Assembly: GCA_012032855.1 (NCBI GenBank)
Contig: JAAUQA010000077.1
Span: 1 to 10,092 of the forward strand
Source: Candidatus Competibacteraceae bacterium
GTDB taxonomy: Bacteria; Pseudomonadota; Gammaproteobacteria; Competibacterales; Competibacteraceae
Direction of reading: 5' to 3'
DNA length: 10,092 nt
A model generated the notes under the pieces. The model made no database searches and was not told the origin of the DNA. It was given only the letters and a program-made list of their open reading frames with translations. Of this stretch, positions 6,805-10,092 are shown piece after piece. The translations under genes and the position numbers were made by a program. Every line of letters begins with the position of its first letter. Position 1 is the first letter of the stretch.

Positions 6805-7197
6805 ATGTTTGCATACTTGCATTCGAATTTGCATCAACTTCGCTATCCATTGATTGGGCTGTTTTTTCTCTGTGCAGGAGGGCACACCGCGACCGATGAT
6901 GCGGAATATCTGCGCCAAATCGAAGCGGCGGCAAAACGCCAAGCCATTACTCCAATTACCCATTCTTCGACGCCTACAAACCGTGCGCCCGCTGACGACG
7001 GGCGTATATCTGCGGGTTTATCATCACAAGAAGACTTCGAAAAGGCACTACGCCAGCAATTTGCCGGAACTTATGCGTTTTATCAACGACTCAGCGCCAA
7101 AGGGAAACAGCAAATTTACACATCGTATCAGCAAGACAATCGCGTCAGCGCTATCCGTGCACAAACTTTGCAATTGCTTGCAGGCGATTCTCGCTGA
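6805..7197 (+). CDS. Small probable exported protein of unknown function
   Basis: A 130-residue protein from ATG 6805 (a TTG at 6760 would add 15 residues). I do not recognise a named family. Residues 14-26 (YPLIGLFFLCAGG and neighbours) form a hydrophobic stretch after a short polar lead, followed by HTATDDAEYLRQIEAAAKRQ. This looks like an uncleaved or cleaved signal segment, and the body would then be periplasmic. The Cys lacks a proper lipobox. The middle (about 46-70) is Thr/Pro-rich and probably unstructured. The C-terminal part, FEKALRQQFAGTYAFYQRLSA followed by KQQIYTSYQQD, looks like a conserved helical module. From memory, unnamed gammaproteobacterial proteins show a similar YLRxxE plus FExxL-GTYxFYxRL pattern, but I could not check this. 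There is no clear ribosome site. It lies between yggS and proC on the same strand. Confidence 0.62.
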   Translation: MFAYLHSNLHQLRYPLIGLFFLCAGGHTATDDAEYLRQIEAAAKRQAITPITHSSTPTNRAPADDGRISAGLSSQEDFEKALRQQFAGTYAFYQRLSAKGKQQIYTSYQQDNRVSAIRAQTLQLLAGDSR

Positions 7198-7227
7198 GGC
7201 AGTTAATCTAGCGACTTCACAATCACT

Positions 7228-7253
7228 GGGGGATACCCAAGGGGTTATTCTCC
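7228..7253 (+). other. Imperfect hairpin upstream of proC
   Basis: GGGGGATACCC (7228-7238) can pair with GGGGTTATTCTCC (7241-7253). The result is a stem of about ten pairs with two G-U pairs, one bulged base and a tight loop around AA. No T-run follows, so it is not a standard terminator. It lies 33 bases before the proC start in the 89-base gap after the small exported protein. Function unknown; it could be chance. Confidence 0.3.
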
Positions 7254-7286
7254 GGAGCCATTTCAAAATCTGAGGCTTAGCACTCA

Positions 7287-8117
7287 ATGAACACTTTCCA
7301 TACTGCCTTTATCGGTGGCGGGAACATGGCCCGCAGCTTGATCGGTGGTTTGCTCGCCGATGGTTGTGATCCCAACACGCTCTGGGTCTCTGATCCCAGT
7401 GAATCACAATTGGACGCAGTGCGTCGCCATTTCAATGTTAATGTCACCACCGACAATAGTGAAGCTGCAAGCCAAGCGTCGGTGGTCGTGCTCGCAGTTA
7501 AACCCCAGACCGTTCAATCGGTAGCTGTACAATTGGCTCCCATAGTAGGCAGCTCGAATCAGTTGGTTGTATCCATTGCGGCAGGCGTGCGCACGTCGGA
7601 CCTATGTCGCTGGCTAGATGGCCATGGCGCACTGGTCCGTGCTATGCCCAATACACCGGCTTTGGTGCGCAGCGGAGCTAGCGCGCTATTCGCCAGCGCC
7701 ACCACATCCGCCGAACAACGACAATTAGCTGAATCCATCCTGCGTGCCGTGGGATTGACTGTTTGGGTAGACGAAGAAGCTTTACTGGATAGTGTCACAG
7801 CTCTTTCGGGTAGCGGGCCGGCTTATTTTTTCTTGGTCATGGAAGCTTTGGAGCAAGCCGGTGTCAGTTTGGGTCTAAGCCCAGCCCAGGCCCGCTTGTT
7901 GACCCTGCAAACCGCGTTCGGCGCGACCAAAATGGCGTTGGAAAGCGCTGACGACGTTGCTACCCTGCGGGCACGGGTCACATCGCCGGGTGGGACAACG
8001 GAACGCGCTATCGCTGAACTACAAGCGGGTAAGTTAGAGACGTTATTTAGCAAAGCCCTAACGGCCGCTCACCAAAGAGCCCGGGAACTGGGCGATTGGC
8101 TGGGAGGAGCCGCATGA
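7287..8117 (+). CDS. proC: Pyrroline-5-carboxylate reductase ProC
   Basis: Catalyses the last step of proline synthesis, reducing 1-pyrroline-5-carboxylate with NAD(P)H in the cytoplasm. The frame is intact at 276 residues, normal for the family. The N-terminal Rossmann domain begins AFIGGGNMA (7-15) and includes AVKPQ (70-74) and MPNTPA (120-125). The C-terminal dimerisation domain carries the family signatures ALSGSGPAYFF (172-182) and VTSPGGTTERAIAELQ (231-246). The nearest ribosome-site-like run, TGAGG, is about 11 bases before the ATG, a rather long spacing. The stop codon overlaps the yggT start (ATGA, 8114-8117), indicating translational coupling. Confidence 0.96.
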   Translation: MNTFHTAFIGGGNMARSLIGGLLADGCDPNTLWVSDPSESQLDAVRRHFNVNVTTDNSEAASQASVVVLAVKPQTVQSVAVQLAPIVGSSNQLVVSIAAGVRTSDLCRWLDGHGALVRAMPNTPALVRSGASALFASATTSAEQRQLAESILRAVGLTVWVDEEALLDSVTALSGSGPAYFFLVMEALEQAGVSLGLSPAQARLLTLQTAFGATKMALESADDVATLRARVTSPGGTTERAIAELQAGKLETLFSKALTAAHQRARELGDWLGGAA

Positions 8118-8668
8118 CCGCTATGTTATTTTTGATTCAAACCCTGTTCGGTTTTTATATCCTAGCTGTTCTATTGCGGTTTTTATTACAGTGGGTACGC
8201 GCTGATTTTTATAATCCATTGGTGCAATTCCTGGTCAAACTGACTAATCCCCCGCTGATTCCCCTACGTCGGATCATTCCCGGTGTTATGGGACTGGACA
8301 TGGCCGCTGTGGTGCTGATGATCGGTCTCAAAATTGCCGAACTGTTGCTCATCCTCAGTGTGCTTGGGCAGAATTTGAACCTCGTCAATTTACTCCTTCT
8401 GGCGCTCATAGAATTGATTTACTTGCTGCTCAATGTTTACATTTGGGCAGTTATCATTCAGGCCATTCTGAGCTGGGTCAATATCGACTTCCGTCATCCT
8501 GCCGTTTACCTGCTCCATCAACTGACCGAACCGGTATTGCGTCCTGTTCGGCGTTTATTGCCGCCTATGGGTGGACTAGACTTATCGCCCATGATTGTCA
8601 TTGTCGGGTTAATATTTCTGCGCTTATTGATCAGCGACATGCTCAATCTAAGCGGCTTGTCTTATTAG
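8114..8668 (+). CDS. yggT: YggT family integral membrane protein
   Basis: A 184-residue inner-membrane protein of the YGGT family, whose molecular role is not settled; homologues have been linked to osmotic tolerance and cell envelope functions. It is built from two similar halves, each a hydrophobic segment followed by a conserved amphipathic motif: LQWVRADFYNPLVQ...NPPLIPLRRIIP (25-56) and LSWVNIDFRHPAVY...EPVLRPVRRLLPP (119-151). Hydrophobic stretches at about 4-26, 62-84, 88-118 and 158-175 suggest four membrane segments. The start ATG 8114 is set by a strong GGGAGGAG ribosome site (8102-8109) and the 4-base overlap with proC. A TTG start at 8096 would add six residues but would include the ribosome site, so it is rejected. 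The proC-yggT-yggU order is widespread. Confidence 0.94.
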   Translation: MTAMLFLIQTLFGFYILAVLLRFLLQWVRADFYNPLVQFLVKLTNPPLIPLRRIIPGVMGLDMAAVVLMIGLKIAELLLILSVLGQNLNLVNLLLLALIELIYLLLNVYIWAVIIQAILSWVNIDFRHPAVYLLHQLTEPVLRPVRRLLPPMGGLDLSPMIVIVGLIFLRLLISDMLNLSGLSY

Positions 8669-8685
8669 AACGCTCAGATCAAACG

Positions 8686-8982
8686 ATGAACAGTTACTAT
8701 CGTTGGGATGGTAGCGATCTGATCCTGCGGGTGCGCATCCAACCGCGCGCCAGCCGGGATGAATGGCTTGATCCGCAACAAGAACACTTACGCTTGCGCA
8801 TCAGCGCGCCACCGGTAGCAGGTCAGGCCAATAGCCGTTCCCGAGACTTTATTGCCAAAGCATTTCAGGTGCCTCCATCCCGTGTCGTGCTGATTTCCGG
8901 TGAAACAAGCCGGAATAAACGGTTTCGGATTCATTCACCGCGCCGACTCCCTCCGGATATCAAGCCTGCTCCGAACACCTGA
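8686..8982 (+). CDS. yggU: YggU/DUF167 family small protein
   Basis: A 98-residue cytoplasmic protein of the DUF167 (UPF0235/YggU) family, function unknown. Family landmarks are VRIQPRASRDEW (16-27), LRLRISAPPVAGQAN (35-49), FIAKAFQVP (55-63) and the diagnostic SGETSRNKRFRI (71-82). The segment SRSRD after GQAN (50-54) is more charged than the family's usual ANAxLxxFL pattern. The spacing is conserved, so substitution is more likely than an indel. The start ATG 8686 aligns with the normal N-terminus; the same frame is open much further upstream, but that part lies inside yggT in another frame and is not coding. It begins 17 bases after the yggT stop without a clear ribosome site. Confidence 0.91.
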   Translation: MNSYYRWDGSDLILRVRIQPRASRDEWLDPQQEHLRLRISAPPVAGQANSRSRDFIAKAFQVPPSRVVLISGETSRNKRFRIHSPRRLPPDIKPAPNT

Positions 8983-9045
8983 GGTTGCCCGGAGCCTGCT
9001 TCGCCAGTAGACTGATGCGGTTTCATTAAGCCTTATAAACTAATC
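8983..9045 (+). other. Spacer between yggU and metX
   Basis: A 63-base gap with no strong ribosome site before the metX ATG and no evident MetJ-box pair or SAM riboswitch (too short for the known classes). TATAAA at 9034-9039 would place a transcript start on the ATG itself, so it is not called as a promoter. Confidence 0.4.
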
Positions 9046-10092
9046 ATGGCAGACGCCTTTCCTTCCGACTCTGTGGGCTTGGTTACTCCCCAAACCGCGG
9101 TGTTTAATGAACCGCTGGCCCTGGACTGCGGTCGCACGTTGACCCAATACACGCTGGTTTACGAGACCTATGGCGAATTGAATGAGTCGCGCAGCAACGC
9201 CATCTTGATTTGCCATGCATTGTCCGGAGATCATCATGCCGCCGGCTATCACGACACCGAACGGCATAAACCGGGCTGGTGGGATTCCTGTATCGGCCCC
9301 GGCAAACCGATCGACACGGGTCGTTTTTTCGTGGTTTGTTGCAATAATCTAGGCGGCTGCAGCGGCTCCACCGGACCCACGTCGACCCACCCCGTGACCG
9401 GTCAACCGTATGGACCGGACTTTCCCATCGTCACCGTGAAAGATTGGGTACGCAGCCAAGCCTGCTTGGCCGATAGGCTGGGCATCACCACTTGGGCAGC
9501 GGTCATCGGCGGTAGCTTAGGTGGCATGCAAGCCCTGCAGTGGGCGATCGATTTCCCCGGGCGAGTACGTCATGCTATCGCTATCGCTGCCGCCCCCCGG
9601 CTTTCTGCGCAAAATATAGCCTTCAATGAAGTCGCACGCCGGGCCATTTTATCCGACCCGGAATTCTATCAAGGGAATTACTATGCGCAGAGCGCCATCC
9701 CCCGGCGGGGATTGATGATCGCGCGTATGCTCGGACATATCACTTACCTTTCCGACGAAGGGATGCGCGCCAAATTCGGGCGGGAATTACGTGAAGGTAA
9801 ACTGAATTACAATTTATGACTCCGATTTTCAAGTGGAAAGTTATCTACGTTACCAGGGTTACAGCTTTGTAGACCGTTTCGATGCCAACACCTATTTGTT
9901 GATGACCAAGGCATTGGATTATTTCGACCCCGCCGCTGACTTCGATAATGATTTAAGCGCGGCTTTTCGCCGTGCGAAAGCACGTTTTCTGGTCATCGCA
10001 TTTACCAGTGATTGGCGTTTTGCGCCCGACCGATCGCGGGAAATCGTCAAAGCCTTAGTGGAGGCCAAGCGTCAAGTCAGCTACGCCGAAAT
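9046..10092 (+). CDS. metX: MetX, homoserine O-acyltransferase, frameshift at 9813-9815 and cut by window edge
   Basis: Alpha/beta-hydrolase-fold enzyme that acylates homoserine with acetyl- or succinyl-CoA, the first committed step of methionine synthesis. The acyl donor cannot be decided here. Visible signatures are [15 protein letters not shown] (55-69), [15 protein letters not shown] (77-91), [13 protein letters not shown] (99-111) and the nucleophile elbow GGSLGGMQ with Ser157. The frame beginning at ATG 9046 stops at 9819-9821 after KLNYNL. A second frame continues from TATGACTCCGAT as [15 protein letters not shown], then [19 protein letters not shown] and [15 protein letters not shown] to the edge, all typical MetX. 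Removing one T from the TTT at 9813-9815 joins them as [15 protein letters not shown], matching the family. The catalytic Asp/His region starts near the edge, and the C-terminus is missing. metW usually follows metX but lies outside. Confidence 0.93.

Noticed and set aside
6854..7273. 139-codon frame overlapping the small exported protein
   Set aside because: Composition is arginine- and cysteine-rich without domain-like pattern, while the overlapping frame has a signal-like start and an ordered module.
8443..8685. Longer YggU starting inside yggT
   Set aside because: The extra N-terminal residues are an out-of-frame reading of the conserved yggT C-terminal half; YggU length and motifs fit the start at 8686.
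9012..9039. CTGATG-16-TATAAA as a metX promoter
   Set aside because: The -35 is poor (3 of 6) and transcription would begin on the ATG, leaving no leader; read-through from proC-yggT-yggU is simpler.
1..10092. Novel defence, mobile or secondary-metabolite system
   Set aside because: Every large gene but one belongs to a known housekeeping or pilus family in a known order. No direct-repeat array, transposase, integrase or attachment site was seen.

Overview
The window is a block of housekeeping and type IV pilus genes from a non-enteric gammaproteobacterium. The main evidence is gene order: pilJ-pilI-pilG / gshB-tonB-yqgE-ruvX / pilT / yggS-(small secreted protein)-proC-yggT-yggU-metX. This matches, from memory, the Pseudomonas aeruginosa PA0390-PA0411 region, with some genes missing. 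Protein similarities (GshB, PilT, PilG, ProC, MetX) agree. The base composition is close to balanced, and the species cannot be named from this sequence.

Layout. Positions 1-1649 (minus strand) hold the start of the pilus chemosensory (Pil-Chp) operon: pilG (response regulator), pilI (CheW-like adaptor) and the N-terminal 194 residues of pilJ (pilus chemoreceptor), which runs off the left edge. About 312 bases of intergenic DNA follow, with a good sigma70-type promoter for pilG. Positions 1962-4811 (plus) hold gshB (glutathione synthesis), a tonB-like gene, yqgE and ruvX, closely packed. Positions 4837-5885 (minus) hold pilT, the retraction ATPase, convergent with ruvX and divergent from yggS. 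Positions 5962 to the end (plus) hold yggS (PLP homeostasis), a small exported protein of unknown function, proC (proline synthesis), yggT, yggU and most of metX (methionine synthesis), cut by the right edge.

How the genes fit together. pilG, pilI, pilJ, pilT and probably the tonB-like gene serve twitching motility. The others are metabolic or maintenance genes that are commonly co-located in gammaproteobacteria. Compared with the Pseudomonas arrangement, pilH is missing between pilG and pilI, and pilU plus pyrR-pyrB-pyrC are missing between pilT and ruvX.

The most notable feature is four single-base frameshifts, in tonB, pilT, yggS and metX. In each, the protein continues with family-typical sequence in another frame. 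All four can be explained by gain or loss of one base in a short homopolymer run, so assembly or sequencing error is the leading explanation. Recent gene decay is the alternative. I found no mobile element, CRISPR array, tRNA, rRNA or clear undescribed system.
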